This document shows positions 25,598 to 34,869 of a stretch of DNA of 64,000 nucleotides, piece by piece (positions within the stretch are counted from its first letter, which is position 1; every line of letters begins with the position of its first letter). The stretch spans positions 744,001 to 808,000 of the forward strand of contig NZ_BMQK01000002.1 of the NCBI RefSeq assembly GCF_014648075.1, read 5' to 3'. Source of the stretch: Streptomyces ruber (GTDB lineage Bacteria > Actinomycetota > Actinomycetes > Streptomycetales > Streptomycetaceae). A program made the position numbers and the translations under genes. The notes below the pieces were generated by a model. It did no database searches and was not told where the DNA came from. It saw nothing but the letters and a program-made list of their open reading frames with translations.

Positions 25598-26365
25598 TCA
25601 CCGCGCCACCTCCGGCCGTACCCGCTCCCCGTGCTCCGGCCGGTGCACGGTCACCCCGCGCGCGTGTTCCGCGGCGAGCCGTACGAACTCGTGACCCGGG
25701 GCGTGGAACTCGTGGGGACGTACGGCGTCCATGCCGATCGGCCAGTACGTGCCGTAGTGCACCGGTACGGCGCTGCGCGGCTTGAGCAGCGCGAGCGCCT
25801 CGGCCGCGCGCCCCGCGTCCAGGTGCCCCGCACCGAGGTGCGGTCCCCAGCCGCCGACCGGCAGCAGGGCCACGTCGACCGGCCCGACCTCGTCCGCCAT
25901 CGAATCGAACAGCCCGGTGTCCCCGGCGAAGTACGTCCGCGCGGTGCCCTCGATGACATAGCCGAGGGCCGGCGAGAGGTGCGGCCCGACCGGCAGCCGG
26001 CGGCCGTCGTGCCGCGCGGGGACGACGCGCACCAGCAGGGCACCGACCTGAATCTCGTCCCCGGGCACCACCTCGGTGAGCCGCAGATGGGCGAGCCGGC
26101 GCAGGGAGGGCACCTGGCGCCGCGCGCCTCTGGGCACGAGCAGCCGGGTGCCGGGCGCGAGCCGCGCCAGCGAGGGTACGTGCAGGTGATCGGCGTGCAG
26201 ATGCGAGACGAGCGCCACGTCCGCCACGGCCGCCTCGGGAGGCGGCGGCGCCCCCCGGCGCCTGCGCAGATGCGCGAGCCGGCGCGCGAAGAGCGGATCG
26301 GTGAGCACGCGCGTGCCGGAGTCCTCGACGGTACAGGTGGCATGCCCCCACCACGTGATCTCCAC
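25598..26365 (-). CDS. MBL-fold metallo-hydrolase
   Basis: A compact 255-residue metallo-beta-lactamase-fold protein starting MEITWWGHATCTVEDSGTRVLTDP, the usual opening of the UlaG/RomA-like branch. The metal motif is SHLHADHLH (H55, H57, D59, H60), with ARHDGRR, YFAGDTGLFD and VPVHYGTYWP supplying other ligands. It is a second, diverged member of the same superfamily as the enzyme at 23.6 kb, with DedA between them. The GTG start has GGAGCG nearby. Substrate is unknown; lipid or cyclic phosphodiester hydrolysis is possible. Confidence 0.85.
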   Translation of the reverse strand: MEITWWGHATCTVEDSGTRVLTDPLFARRLAHLRRRRGAPPPPEAAVADVALVSHLHADHLHVPSLARLAPGTRLLVPRGARRQVPSLRRLAHLRLTEVVPGDEIQVGALLVRVVPARHDGRRLPVGPHLSPALGYVIEGTARTYFAGDTGLFDSMADEVGPVDVALLPVGGWGPHLGAGHLDAGRAAEALALLKPRSAVPVHYGTYWPIGMDAVRPHEFHAPGHEFVRLAAEHARGVTVHRPEHGERVRPEVAR

Positions 26366-26466
26366 GAGCGCTCCTTCCGCGTCCCCTCGCGATCCCTTCG
26401 CGCGACTCCCCCGAGCCTACGGGCAGGAGTAGGGTCTGCGGCGACATCCGGAGGCGAGGGGGACCC

Positions 26467-26901
26467 ATGGGAGACGTGAGCGACGCCCCCGGCAGGCCGT
26501 ACGTGGTGCGGGTCGCCGCGATCGCCAGCCTGACCCCGCTGGAGGAACTCGACGCCGAGCCCTTCCTGGTCGATTCCCGCGGCCAGCACGCCATGTGCGC
26601 CCGCTGGGCGGCCGAGCGCGGCTACGTGGTCACCCGCGAGCTCCTCGTCCGCGCCCTGCGCCCCGACCACACCGTGCTCTGGTCCGACGTGGAGGCGGGC
26701 ATGGTCGACGTGTTCGTCGCGCCCAGCCGCCGGGTCCTGGAGCGGGCGCTGGCCTCCGTCGAGCAGTTCTCCGCCGAGTGCGCGCGGCGCGGCGTACGGC
26801 TGGAGACGGTCGGCTCGGCGGAGCCGGCGTACGACGCCCGGATGAAGGCCCGGGTGCACCGGCGGCTGTCCATGCCGACCGCGGGGTACGACGGCCGCTG
26901 A
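26467..26901 (+). CDS. Hypothetical protein
   Basis: A 144-residue soluble protein I do not recognise. It has mixed alpha/beta character with RVAAIASLTPLEELDAEPFLVD, then ARWAAERGYVVTRELLVRALRP, which faintly recalls the start of a small-serine-recombinase fold without its catalytic Ser. A helical C-terminus ends KARVHRRLSMPTAGYDGR. Codon use matches neighbouring genes, so it is probably expressed. It is divergent from the MBL gene at 26365, with about 100 bases between, and followed by the holin-phosphatase gene. Confidence 0.6.
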   Translation: MGDVSDAPGRPYVVRVAAIASLTPLEELDAEPFLVDSRGQHAMCARWAAERGYVVTRELLVRALRPDHTVLWSDVEAGMVDVFVAPSRRVLERALASVEQFSAECARRGVRLETVGSAEPAYDARMKARVHRRLSMPTAGYDGR

Positions 26902-27017
26902 CCGGTGACCGGGCCGCGCGCCGGCCACCGAACCCGTGAACGAACATCCCGGCCCCCTGTGACAGGCTGGGGCGAGTCCCGCGGACCGGGCGGGCCAGGA
27001 CGCGAGGTGCATGGAGA

Positions 27018-29120
27018 GTGGGCGGCGGGCGATGGCGGCGCGTAGCGAGCGGAGTGTGGCGCAGCGTCACCGTGTGGGCCGTGTCCACCGTGACCATGCT
27101 GCTGCTCGCGGGCGCCCTGCCCGACTTCCGGCTGCAGTCCGGGACCGGTGACGACGCCACCACGATCGCCGTCACCGCGGCCTTCGGCGCCGGCGCCTTC
27201 GGTCTGCTGTCCGCGCTGGTGTGGCCGCTGCTCGTGCGGCTGCTGCTCCTCGTCCCCGCCCTGGTCCTCGGCCTGCTGGTGTTCTTCCTGAACGGGTCGC
27301 TGCTGCTGCTCGCGCTGCGGCTCAACCCCTCCGGACGCGGTGAGGTCGCCCCGGAGACCGCCGTCCTCGTGGCCGCCGTGATGTCCGCCGTCGCCTCCGC
27401 CACCGGCGCCGCCCTCGCCGTACGGGACGACGACGCCTACCGGAGGCGGCTGTACCGCCTCTCCGACCGGCGCCGCCTCTCCGCCCGCCGTGGACGGCGG
27501 CCCGTCGCCGGTCCGGGCCCGGCCGGCCCCGGCACGGTCTTCCTCCAGCTCGACGGCGTCGGCCACGACGTGCTGGAGGCCGCCGTCGCCGAGGGGCTGA
27601 TGCCCACCGTGGCCCGCTGGCTGGGCCACGGCTCCGCGGGGCCGCCCACCCACCGCCTCACCCCCTGGCGCACCGACTGGTCCAGCCAGACCGGCTCCAG
27701 CCAGCTCGGCATCCTGCACGGCAGCAACCACGACGTCCCGGCCTTCCGGTGGTACGAGAAGGACACCCAGGAGGTCATGGTCAGCAACCGGCCCTCCAGC
27801 GCCGCCGAGCTCCAGCGCCGCGCCGTCGAGCGCACCGGCGACGGGGGACTGCTCGCCGACGACGGGGCGAGCCGCGGCAACCTCTTCAGCGGCGGCGCCG
27901 AGCAGCTCGCCCTGGTGCTGTCCATCGCCGCGCGGCGCGACCGCACGACCCGCTCCCGGGCCGGTTACTTCGCCTACTTCAGCGACCCCGCCAACGCCGT
28001 CCGCACCGCCATGTCCTTCGTCGCGGAGGTCTTCCGCGAGATCGGGCAGTCCCTGCGCGCCCGGTTGCGCAAGGAGCGGCCGCGCGTGGGCCGCGGCGGT
28101 CTCTACCCGTTCATCCGCGCCTTCGCCACCGTCGTCGAACGCGACGTCGTCGTCGCGGCGGTCATCGGCGACATGCTCGCCGGGCGCTCCGCGATCTACG
28201 CCGACCTGGTGGCCTACGACGAGGTGGCGCACCACTCGGGGCCGCACGGCCGGGACGCCGGAAAGGTCCTCGAACGGCTCGACCGCTCCCTGGCGCTGAT
28301 CGAGCGGGTCACCGAGCACGCCCCGCGCGCGTACCGCATCGTCCTGCTGTCCGACCACGGCCAGAGCCCCGGCGAGACCTTCCTCGGCCGCTACGGCCTC
28401 ACCCTCGGCCAGCTCGTCCGGGCCGGCTGCGGGCTGCCCGTGCCGCGCCGGGCGCGCCGCACCCACAGCGGGTCCGAGGCCCGCGCCGCCGTCCGGGCCG
28501 CGCTGCGCCGGCCCGTCGAGGAGGGCGCGGAGGAGCACCGGCCCCCGCGCCACTCGGAACCGGTCGTGCTCGCCTCCGGGAACCTCGGGCTCGTGTCCTT
28601 CCCCGACGTGCCCCACCGGATGAGCAAGGAGGAGATCGACCGGCGCCATCCCGCGCTGCTCTCCACGCTCGCCAACCACCCCGGCATCGGCTTCCTCCTC
28701 GTCCGCAGCGAGGAGCACGGCGGCGTCGTCCTCGCCGCGCACGGGGCGGAGGTCCCGCTGGACGAACTGGACGACGACCACCCGGGTCCGCTCGCCGACT
28801 TCGGCCCGGGCGCCGCCGCGGCCGTACGGCGCACGCACGGGTTCCCGCACGTCGCCGACATCATGGTCAACTCCGCGTACGACCCGGCCGACGGGGAGGT
28901 CCTCGCCTTCGAGGAACAGATCGGCTCCCACGGCGGCCTCGGCGGCGCCCAGGGCCGCCCGTTCCTGCTGTCGCCCCTGGCGCTGTCGGCGCCGGTCGGG
29001 GACGGCGGGGAACTCGTCGGCGCGGAGCAGGTGCACCGCGTCCTGCGGCGCTGGCTGCGCGAGTCGCACGGCCCGCAGGTGCCGCAGGCGGCCGGGCGAC
29101 AGGACCGGCGGGCCGCCTGA
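27018..29120 (+). CDS. Holin-like membrane domain fused to alkaline-phosphatase-superfamily domain
   Basis: The 700-residue protein begins with about four membrane helices (residues 15-130) of the phage-holin/DUF-type seen in actinobacterial membrane proteins. It continues with a large alkaline phosphatase/phosphodiesterase-superfamily domain. Key pieces are FLQLDGVGHDV (metal-binding Asp), TDWSSQTGSSQ (Thr/Ser nucleophile region), DLVAYDEVAHHSGPHG and VLLSDHGQSPG (metal ligands). The enzyme domain most likely faces outward and could act on a lipid- or wall-linked phosphodiester. GTG at 27018 has GGAGAG a few bases upstream. A 22-residue Gln/Arg-rich tail ends the protein. Confidence 0.8.
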   Translation: MGGGRWRRVASGVWRSVTVWAVSTVTMLLLAGALPDFRLQSGTGDDATTIAVTAAFGAGAFGLLSALVWPLLVRLLLLVPALVLGLLVFFLNGSLLLLALRLNPSGRGEVAPETAVLVAAVMSAVASATGAALAVRDDDAYRRRLYRLSDRRRLSARRGRRPVAGPGPAGPGTVFLQLDGVGHDVLEAAVAEGLMPTVARWLGHGSAGPPTHRLTPWRTDWSSQTGSSQLGILHGSNHDVPAFRWYEKDTQEVMVSNRPSSAAELQRRAVERTGDGGLLADDGASRGNLFSGGAEQLALVLSIAARRDRTTRSRAGYFAYFSDPANAVRTAMSFVAEVFREIGQSLRARLRKERPRVGRGGLYPFIRAFATVVERDVVVAAVIGDMLAGRSAIYADLVAYDEVAHHSGPHGRDAGKVLERLDRSLALIERVTEHAPRAYRIVLLSDHGQSPGETFLGRYGLTLGQLVRAGCGLPVPRRARRTHSGSEARAAVRAALRRPVEEGAEEHRPPRHSEPVVLASGNLGLVSFPDVPHRMSKEEIDRRHPALLSTLANHPGIGFLLVRSEEHGGVVLAAHGAEVPLDELDDDHPGPLADFGPGAAAAVRRTHGFPHVADIMVNSAYDPADGEVLAFEEQIGSHGGLGGAQGRPFLLSPLALSAPVGDGGELVGAEQVHRVLRRWLRESHGPQVPQAAGRQDRRAA

Positions 29121-29242
29121 CCCCCCGGCCGGACCGGGGGTTCCGGCTCCGGTAACCCCTCCTGCGCCTACGAGTGCCTTGGATGTGATCGGATGGGGCA
29201 CACGGACCCCGGGCAACGGGACCACACGCGAAAGGAAGAACC

Positions 29243-29668
29243 GTGGCTACCACGCGCTCCGCACACACCGTCTGGGAAGGCAACCTGACCGAGGGCAAGG
29301 GCGTCGTCACCTTCGACTCCTCCGGCATCGGCGAGCAGCCGGTGTCGTGGCCGTCGCGCGCCGAGCAGGCGAACGGCAGGACCAGCCCGGAGGAGCTCAT
29401 CGCCGCCGCCCACTCCAGCTGCTTCTCGATGGCCCTCTCCCACGGCCTGAACGGCGCCGGCACCCCGCCCACCAAGCTCGTCACCTCCGCCGACGTGACG
29501 TTCCAGCCGGGTGAGGGCATCACCGGTATCCACCTCACCGTCGAGGGCACCGTTCCGGGCCTCGACGAGGACGGCTTCGTGGCCGCCGCCGAGGACGCCA
29601 AGAAGAACTGCCCGGTCAGCCAGGCGCTGACCGGTACGACGATCACGCTGACGGCGAAGCTCGCCTGA
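29243..29668 (+). CDS. OsmC-type peroxiredoxin
   Basis: A 141-residue organic hydroperoxide reductase-like protein of the OsmC/Ohr family. The two redox cysteines are C60 in [11 protein letters not shown] and C123 in [10 protein letters not shown], and the N-terminal [10 protein letters not shown] is typical of OsmC rather than Ohr. It reduces organic peroxides in the cytoplasm, protecting lipids. The GTG follows AAAGGAAGAA. Upstream of the start is a 122-base region with no other gene. A strong hairpin follows the stop. Confidence 0.93.
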   Translation: MATTRSAHTVWEGNLTEGKGVVTFDSSGIGEQPVSWPSRAEQANGRTSPEELIAAAHSSCFSMALSHGLNGAGTPPTKLVTSADVTFQPGEGITGIHLTVEGTVPGLDEDGFVAAAEDAKKNCPVSQALTGTTITLTAKLA

Positions 29669-29685
29669 CGACGCGACGTCCCCCT

Positions 29686-29719
29686 CCGGTGCCGCGGTCC
29701 GTACGGGCCGCGGCACCGG
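29686..29719 (+). terminator. Terminator after osmC-type gene
   Basis: Perfect 12-base arms (CCGGTGCCGCGG and CCGCGGCACCGG) surround a 10-base loop that is itself partly self-complementary (CCGTACGG). It lies 17 bases after the osmC-type stop and before the dnaK operator. Confidence 0.75.
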
Positions 29720-29766
29720 TCGCGTCGGGCACCGGCCATTCGCGGGCACCCGGCGCACCCCGCTCC

Positions 29767-29787
29767 CTTGACAGACGGGCACTCAAG
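29767..29787 (+). promoter_or_regulatory. HAIR element (HspR operator) upstream of dnaK
   Basis: CTTGACA, seven bases, ACTCAAG. The right half and spacing match the HspR-associated inverted repeat CTTGAGT-N7-ACTCAAG; the left half differs at its last two positions. TTGACA at 29768-29773 inside it could double as a -35 element. It lies 66 bases before the dnaK start. Confidence 0.8.
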
Positions 29788-29853
29788 TTTTGTGCTGGAA
29801 GCGGGAGAACCCTCCGGAGGGTCGCCGGGCGGAACAGGCGGAAGGGGACAGCG

Positions 29854-31719
29854 ATGGCACGCGCGGTCGGGATCGACCTCGGTACGACGAACTCGGTGGT
29901 GGCCGTTCTGGAGGGCGGTGAGCCGACCGTCGTCGCCAACGCGGAGGGCGCGCGGACCACCCCCTCCGTCGTCGCCTTCGCCAAGAACGGCGAGGTCCTC
30001 GTCGGCGAGGTCGCCAAACGGCAGGCCGTGACGAACGTGGACCGCACCGCGCGCTCCGTCAAACGCCACATGGGCGACGCCGCCTGGCGCTTCCCGGAGC
30101 ACGGCACGGTCGACGGCACCCGCTACCGGGCGCAGGAACTCTCCGCGCGGGTGCTGCAGAAGCTGAAGCGGGACGCCGAGTCCTACCTCGGCGAGGACGT
30201 GACGGACGCGGTCATCACCGTGCCCGCCTACTTCGACGACGCCCAGCGGCAGGCCACCAAGGAGGCCGGGGAGATCGCCGGCCTGAACGTCCTGCGCATC
30301 ATCAACGAGCCCACCGCCGCGGCCCTCGCGTACGGCCTCGACCGCGGCGACGAGCAGACCGTGCTGGTCTTCGACCTCGGCGGCGGCACCTTCGACGTCT
30401 CCCTGCTGGAGATCGGTGACGGTGTCATCGAGGTCAAGGCCACCAACGGCGACACCCACCTCGGCGGCGACGACTGGGACCAGCGGATCGTCGAGCACCT
30501 CGTCAAGCGCTTCAAGGGCCAGTACGGCGTCGATCTCGGCAACGACAGGATGGCCCTGCAGCGACTGCGCGAGGGCGCCGAGAAGGCCAAGATCGAGCTG
30601 TCCAGCTCCTCCGAGACGACGGTCAACCTGCCCTACATCACCGCCTCCGCCGAAGGCCCCCTCCACCTGGACGAGAAGCTGACGCGCGCCCAGTTCCAGG
30701 AGCTCACCGCCGACCTGCTCGACCGGTGCAGGACCCCCTTCCACCAGGCCGTCAAGGACGCGGGCGTGAAGCTGTCCGCCGTCGACCACGTGATCCTCGT
30801 CGGCGGCTCCACCCGCATGCCCGCCGTCACCGACCTGGTGAAGGAGCTGACGGGCAAGGAACCGCACAAGGGCGTCAACCCGGACGAGGTCGTGGCCCTG
30901 GGCGCCGCCCTCCAGGCCGGTGTCATCCGCGGCGACGTCAAGGACGTCCTGCTCCTCGACGTCACCCCGCTGTCCCTCGGCATCGAGACCAAGGGCGGCA
31001 TCATGACCAGGCTCATCGAGCGCAACACCACCATCCCGACGCGTCGTTCGGAGATCTTCACCACCGCCGCCGACAACCAGCCCTCGGTCGGCATCCAGGT
31101 GTACCAGGGCGAACGCGAGATCGCCGCGTACAACAAGAAGCTCGGCGTCTTCGACCTCACCGGGCTGCCGCCCGCACCCCGCGGGGTGCCGCAGATCGAG
31201 GTCGCCTTCGACATCGACGCCAACGGCATCATGCACGTCTCGGCCAAGGACCTCGCCACGGGCCGCGAGCAGAAGATGACGGTGACCGGCGGCTCGGCCC
31301 TGCCCAAGGACGACATCGACCGCATGGTGCGGGAGGCCGAGAAGCACGCCGAGGAGGACCGGGAGCGGCGCGAGGCGGCCGAGGCCCGCAACCAGGCCGA
31401 GCAACTCGTGTACCAGACCGAGAAGTTCCTCCGCGAGAACGACGAGCGGGTGCCCCAGGAGACGAAGGGCGAGGTCGAGTCGGCCGTCGCCGAACTGAAG
31501 CGGCTGCTGGAGGACCAGGCGGGCACGGCACCGCTGCGCGCCGGGATCGACCGGCTCGCCTCGGTCAGCCAGAAGATGGGGCAGGCGATGTACGCGCAGG
31601 CCCAGGCGCCGTCCGGCACGGCGGATGCCGGAGGACCCGCCGGGGAGCGGGGCGCGCCGGACGACGAGGGAGTGGTGGACGCGGAGATCGTGGACGACGA
31701 CAAGGGGGGCGCCGCGTAG
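29854..31719 (+). CDS. dnaK: Hsp70 chaperone DnaK (paralogue)
   Basis: The 621-residue Hsp70 has GIDLGTTNS at 6-14, the phosphate-2 loop [12 protein letters not shown], the linker-to-substrate-domain sequence [15 protein letters not shown], and a C-terminal lid ending in an acidic [13 protein letters not shown] tail. It is an ATP-driven chaperone for unfolded proteins. No grpE, dnaJ or hspR gene is beside it, unlike the main streptomycete dnaK operon, so this is probably a second dnaK that borrows co-chaperones. An HspR-type operator lies upstream, predicting heat-shock control. AGGCGGAAGGGG upstream supplies the ribosome site for the ATG at 29854. Confidence 0.93.
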   Translation: MARAVGIDLGTTNSVVAVLEGGEPTVVANAEGARTTPSVVAFAKNGEVLVGEVAKRQAVTNVDRTARSVKRHMGDAAWRFPEHGTVDGTRYRAQELSARVLQKLKRDAESYLGEDVTDAVITVPAYFDDAQRQATKEAGEIAGLNVLRIINEPTAAALAYGLDRGDEQTVLVFDLGGGTFDVSLLEIGDGVIEVKATNGDTHLGGDDWDQRIVEHLVKRFKGQYGVDLGNDRMALQRLREGAEKAKIELSSSSETTVNLPYITASAEGPLHLDEKLTRAQFQELTADLLDRCRTPFHQAVKDAGVKLSAVDHVILVGGSTRMPAVTDLVKELTGKEPHKGVNPDEVVALGAALQAGVIRGDVKDVLLLDVTPLSLGIETKGGIMTRLIERNTTIPTRRSEIFTTAADNQPSVGIQVYQGEREIAAYNKKLGVFDLTGLPPAPRGVPQIEVAFDIDANGIMHVSAKDLATGREQKMTVTGGSALPKDDIDRMVREAEKHAEEDRERREAAEARNQAEQLVYQTEKFLRENDERVPQETKGEVESAVAELKRLLEDQAGTAPLRAGIDRLASVSQKMGQAMYAQAQAPSGTADAGGPAGERGAPDDEGVVDAEIVDDDKGGAA

Positions 31720-31720
31720 G

Positions 31721-31737
31721 GCGCCCCGAGGGGGCGC
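31721..31737. terminator. Short hairpin between dnaK and XRE gene
   Basis: Seven-base GC arms (GCGCCCC and GGGGCGC) have a 3-base loop directly after the dnaK stop, before the convergent regulator gene ending at 31758. Confidence 0.55.
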
Positions 31738-31757
31738 GTGGGGGCCCGGCGGAGCCC

Positions 31758-32621
31758 TCAGTACCGGTCCCGGTACTCCTTCAGCAGCTCCCTGGTGCGG
31801 TCGGCCGTCGCCGCGTGGGCGGCCATGTGGTCCAGCACCTCCAGGTGCGCGGCCACCTCGGCGCGCGAGTCGAGGTACAGCGCGCCCGTCAGGTACTCGC
31901 TGTACACCATGTCCGGCAGCTCGGGCTCCGCGAAGCGGAACAGGACGAACGGCGCGTACGTCCCCGGGTGCGGGCCCGACGCGAACTCGGCGATCTGCAG
32001 GGTGATGTGGTCGCGCTCCGTCATGCCGAGGAGCTTGTCCACCTGGTCGCGCATCACCGCGGCCCGGACGCTCACCGGACGCGCCAGCGCGGTCTCGTCC
32101 ATGACGACCCACAGGTGGGGCGGGTTCTCCCGGGCCAGCAGCTTCTGCCGGGCCATCCGCAGCGCCACGTGCCGGTCGATCACCTCGGACCCCTCCAGGC
32201 CGGCCGTCCCGGCCTCCAGGACGGCGCGTGCGTAGTCCTCGGTCTGGAGCAGTCCGGGCACGTAGTGCGGCTCGTACTGCCGGAGCACCCGCGCCGCGCC
32301 CTCCAGGCTGACGTACATGCTGAACCAGTCGGGCAGCACGTCGTGGTACCGCTGCCACCAGCCGGGCCGGTTGGCCTCCTCGGCGAGCTGGACGAAGGCG
32401 GCGGTCTCGTCCGCCGGCACCCCGTACGCGGTCAGCAGTATCTGGATGTAGGGAATGCGCAGCGCGGTCTCGGCCGACTCCATGCGCCGGACGGTCGCCG
32501 GGGCCACCCGGAGCACCTGCGCCGCCTCCTCCCGCCGCAGCCCGGCCGCCTCCCGCAGCTCCTGCAGCCGCTTCCCGAGCACCACCTGGCCCACCGTGGG
32601 GGCCAGCCGCCGCTGGCTCAC
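31758..32621 (-). CDS. XRE-family regulator with DUF5753-type sensor domain
   Basis: A 287-residue regulator. An N-terminal helix-turn-helix (about 14-65, LGKRLQELREAAGLRREEAAQVL) is followed by the large ligand-binding half characteristic of streptomycete XRE regulators, with PGWWQRYHDVLPDWFSMYVSLEGAA, the YEPHYVPGLLQTEDYARA motif and IAEFASGPHPGTYAPFVLF. Relatives such as BldB partners usually have a DUF397 gene beside them; none is here. Instead its GTG start overlaps the stop of a second HTH regulator (GTGA), so two DNA-binding proteins are made together. Confidence 0.87.
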   Translation of the reverse strand: MSQRRLAPTVGQVVLGKRLQELREAAGLRREEAAQVLRVAPATVRRMESAETALRIPYIQILLTAYGVPADETAAFVQLAEEANRPGWWQRYHDVLPDWFSMYVSLEGAARVLRQYEPHYVPGLLQTEDYARAVLEAGTAGLEGSEVIDRHVALRMARQKLLARENPPHLWVVMDETALARPVSVRAAVMRDQVDKLLGMTERDHITLQIAEFASGPHPGTYAPFVLFRFAEPELPDMVYSEYLTGALYLDSRAEVAAHLEVLDHMAAHAATADRTRELLKEYRDRY

Positions 32622-33547
32622 GCCGCGCCTCCCCGCTCGTGCAGGTACGCGGCGGTCGCCGCGTCGGCCGGGAGGAAGGTCTCGACGGCCAGCTCGGCGA
32701 CGGTGACGTCCATCGGGGTGTTGAAGGTGGCGACGGACGACACGAAGCTCAGCACGCGGCCGTCGTGCTCGACGCGCAGGGGGAGCGCGAAGTACGGCAC
32801 GGGCGCACCGGACCCGGCCTCGCCGTCGGGGTCCCGGTCGGGCACCGGATAGGCCGCGACCTCCTCGTACAGGGCGCGCAGGGCGTCCGACCGCTGGAGG
32901 GCGATCTGCCGGGTCATCTGGGCGAGCAGGTGGTCGCGCCACGCGCGGAGGTTGCGGATGCGCGGGGCCAGTCCCTCGGGGTGCAGCGTCAGGCGCATCG
33001 CGTTCGGCGGGGGTGCGAGCAGCCTCTCGGACACGCCCTCCAGCAGCGTCAGCAGGCCCCGGTTCGCGGCGATCACGTCGTGGACGGCGTCGACGACCAG
33101 CGCCGGGTACGGCTCGTAGCCCTTCAGCAGCCGCTCCACGCCCTCGCGCAGGGTGCCCATGGCCGGGTCGTCGAGCGGGGTCCGCGGGTAGTGCGGCGCG
33201 TATCCGGCCGCCAGCAGCAGCTCGTTGCGCTCCCGCACGGGGACGTCGAGGTGCTCGGCCAGGCGCAGCACCATCTCCTCGCTCGGCCGGGCGCGGCCCG
33301 TCTCGACGAAGCTGATGTGCCGGGCCGAGGATCCCGCCCGCAGCGCGAGGTCGAGCTGGCTGACCCCGCGCCGCTCCCGCCAGGCCCGCAGCAGCGGACC
33401 GGCACCGGCGTCGGGGCGAAGGGCGGGGGATCCCGAGGACGCGGAGAACGCGGAGAACGCGGAGGAAGCGGGGGAGGCGGGGAGCGCCGGGGACGCCGGT
33501 GAAGCGGGGGACATGGCGGCGGAGGAGGCGGACGGGACGGAGGCCAT
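32618..33547 (-). CDS. HTH regulator of the MmyB-like type
   Basis: A 309-residue regulator. The N-terminal 45 residues are an Ala/Ser/Pro repeat region with no clear function. The HTH spans about 55-110 (LLRAWRERRGVSQLDLALRAGSSARHISFVETGRARPSEE). A MmyB-like sensor half follows, with YEPYPALVVDAVHDVIAAN and a C-terminal SSVATFNTPMDVTVAELAVETFLPAD. MmyB-like domains of this kind are known to bind fatty-acid-like ligands. The start is uncertain: ATG at 33547 or 33514, neither with a good ribosome site. It is divergent from the pterin dehydratase gene. Confidence 0.82.
   Translation of the reverse strand: MASVPSASSAAMSPASPASPALPASPASSAFSAFSASSGSPALRPDAGAGPLLRAWRERRGVSQLDLALRAGSSARHISFVETGRARPSEEMVLRLAEHLDVPVRERNELLLAAGYAPHYPRTPLDDPAMGTLREGVERLLKGYEPYPALVVDAVHDVIAANRGLLTLLEGVSERLLAPPPNAMRLTLHPEGLAPRIRNLRAWRDHLLAQMTRQIALQRSDALRALYEEVAAYPVPDRDPDGEAGSGAPVPYFALPLRVEHDGRVLSFVSSVATFNTPMDVTVAELAVETFLPADAATAAYLHERGGAA
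33425..33520. repeat. Short degenerate tandem repeat in regulator N-terminus
   Basis: Units such as GGAGAACGCGGAGAACGCGG and GGGGAGGCGG encode the Ser-Pro-Ala repeats of the MmyB-like regulator on the other strand. Copy number may vary between strains. Confidence 0.55.
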
Positions 33548-33738
33548 GGCGATCACCGTAGCCGAGGACGGCGCCCGGGTGACCCCCGCACCCGGCCCGG
33601 CGCCTGCCCGCATCGCGGCCAAAAACGCCTCCGCCGTCCGCCCCGCGCCGTCCGGCCAGGAATGGAACGGACCGTTCGTGGCACGCTGTGGGCGACCACA
33701 CGGCGACAACCGGCCGACGAAGCAGAAGGAGCGAGCCC

Positions 33739-34044
33739 ATGCCCGTGGAACCCCTGTCGCGGAAGGACATCGAGGACCGGCTGGCGGAGCTGCCCGGCTG
33801 GTCGCTGGACGGGGACCGGCTCGCCCGCTCGTACCGGCTGGACTCGCACTTCGCGGCGACCGCCATGGTGGTCCACATCGCCCAGGTGCAGGAGGAGCTC
33901 GACCACCACTCGGACCTGACCCTCGGCTACGACACCGTCTCGCTGACGGTCCACACCCACAGCGCCGGCGGGGCCGTGACCGCGCGCGACTTCGAGCTCG
34001 CCCACCGGGTGGAGAAGCTGGCGCCCGGCCACGGTGCGAGCTGA
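33739..34044 (+). CDS. 4a-hydroxytetrahydrobiopterin dehydratase
   Basis: A 101-residue protein with the pterin-4a-carbinolamine dehydratase fold: ELPGWSLDGDRLARSYRLDSH at the start, the active-site DHHSDLTLGYDTVSLTVHTHS (H56-H57 and H72/H74 region) and the C-terminal AGGAVTARDFELAHRVEKL. It regenerates quinonoid pterin after aromatic amino acid hydroxylases; no such hydroxylase is in the window. A clear AAGGAGC site precedes the ATG. A methyltransferase gene starts five bases after its stop. Confidence 0.93.
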   Translation: MPVEPLSRKDIEDRLAELPGWSLDGDRLARSYRLDSHFAATAMVVHIAQVQEELDHHSDLTLGYDTVSLTVHTHSAGGAVTARDFELAHRVEKLAPGHGAS

Positions 34045-34049
34045 CCGAG

Positions 34050-34790
34050 GTGCTGGACTACGACGAGGAGGCCGAGCGGTACGACGTGCTGCGCGGGGGC
34101 GAGCCCCGGGCGGCGGCGGCCGCCGCGGCACTGCTGGGTCTCCTGCCGCACGGTGCCCGCAGCCTGCTCGACGTGGGGTGCGGCACCGGCATCGTCACCC
34201 GGCTCCTCGCGGCCGGACGGGACGGGCTGCGGGTCACCGGCGCCGACCTGACGTGGGGGATGGCCCGCCGGGCCGCCGCCCGGCTGCCCGGCGCCGTCGT
34301 GCTCGGGGACGGCCGCCGGCTGCCCTTCCGCGACGCGCGGTTCGACGCCGTCACCAGCGTGTGGCTGCTCCACCTCGTCGCCGGGCCCGAGGACGCGCGG
34401 ACCGTCGTCGGGGAGTGTGCCCGTGTCCTGCGGCCCGGCGGTGTGTACGTCACGACCGTCGACAAGGCCGCCTCCCACAACGTGGGCAGCGACATCGACG
34501 CCGTCCTCGCCGCACGTCCGCGCAACCCGGCCACGGACGCCGCGGCGGACGTCGAACGGTACGCCCTCGAGCACGGTCTGCGCCCGGCCGGACGGGCGTG
34601 GTTCCCGGGCCGCGGCCAGGGCCGCAGCCCCCGCCGCACCCTCACCGACCTGCGGCGCGGCTGGTTCGTCACCCTGCCGCCGGACGGCCCGCTCACCGAA
34701 CGGCTCGCCGCGCGGATCGCGGCGCTGCCCGACCAGGACAGGCCGCGCCCGGACCCGGTGTTCGCGTTGCGGGCGTTCCGCAAGACATGA
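34050..34790 (+). CDS. Class I SAM-dependent methyltransferase
   Basis: A 246-residue methyltransferase of the UbiE/COQ5-like type with motif I LLDVGCGTGIVTRLLA, an acidic loop GADLTWGMARRAA, and motif II PFRDARFDAVTSVWLLHLV. GTG at 34050 gives the conserved N-terminus MLDYDEEAERYDVLRGGEPRA; the ribosome site is weak, consistent with coupling to the dehydratase gene just upstream. The C-terminal part (RTLTDLRRGWFVTLPPDGPL) is variable. The substrate cannot be read from sequence. Confidence 0.87.
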   Translation: MLDYDEEAERYDVLRGGEPRAAAAAAALLGLLPHGARSLLDVGCGTGIVTRLLAAGRDGLRVTGADLTWGMARRAAARLPGAVVLGDGRRLPFRDARFDAVTSVWLLHLVAGPEDARTVVGECARVLRPGGVYVTTVDKAASHNVGSDIDAVLAARPRNPATDAAADVERYALEHGLRPAGRAWFPGRGQGRSPRRTLTDLRRGWFVTLPPDGPLTERLAARIAALPDQDRPRPDPVFALRAFRKT

Positions 34791-34869
34791 GCGCCGCCGC
34801 CGCGGCAACTTCCCGGTGAACGGCGGCGACTGGGAGGACGGAACCCGCCCGTCCCCCAGGAGGTACCCC

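Noticed and set aside
26467..26901. Protein at 26.5 kb considered as a serine recombinase fragment
   Set aside because: The resemblance is limited to a short helix and the catalytic Ser and Arg residues are absent.
28867..32358. 1163-codon minus-strand frame opposite dnaK and OsmC
   Set aside because: Antisense shadow of well-conserved genes; no recognisable domain.
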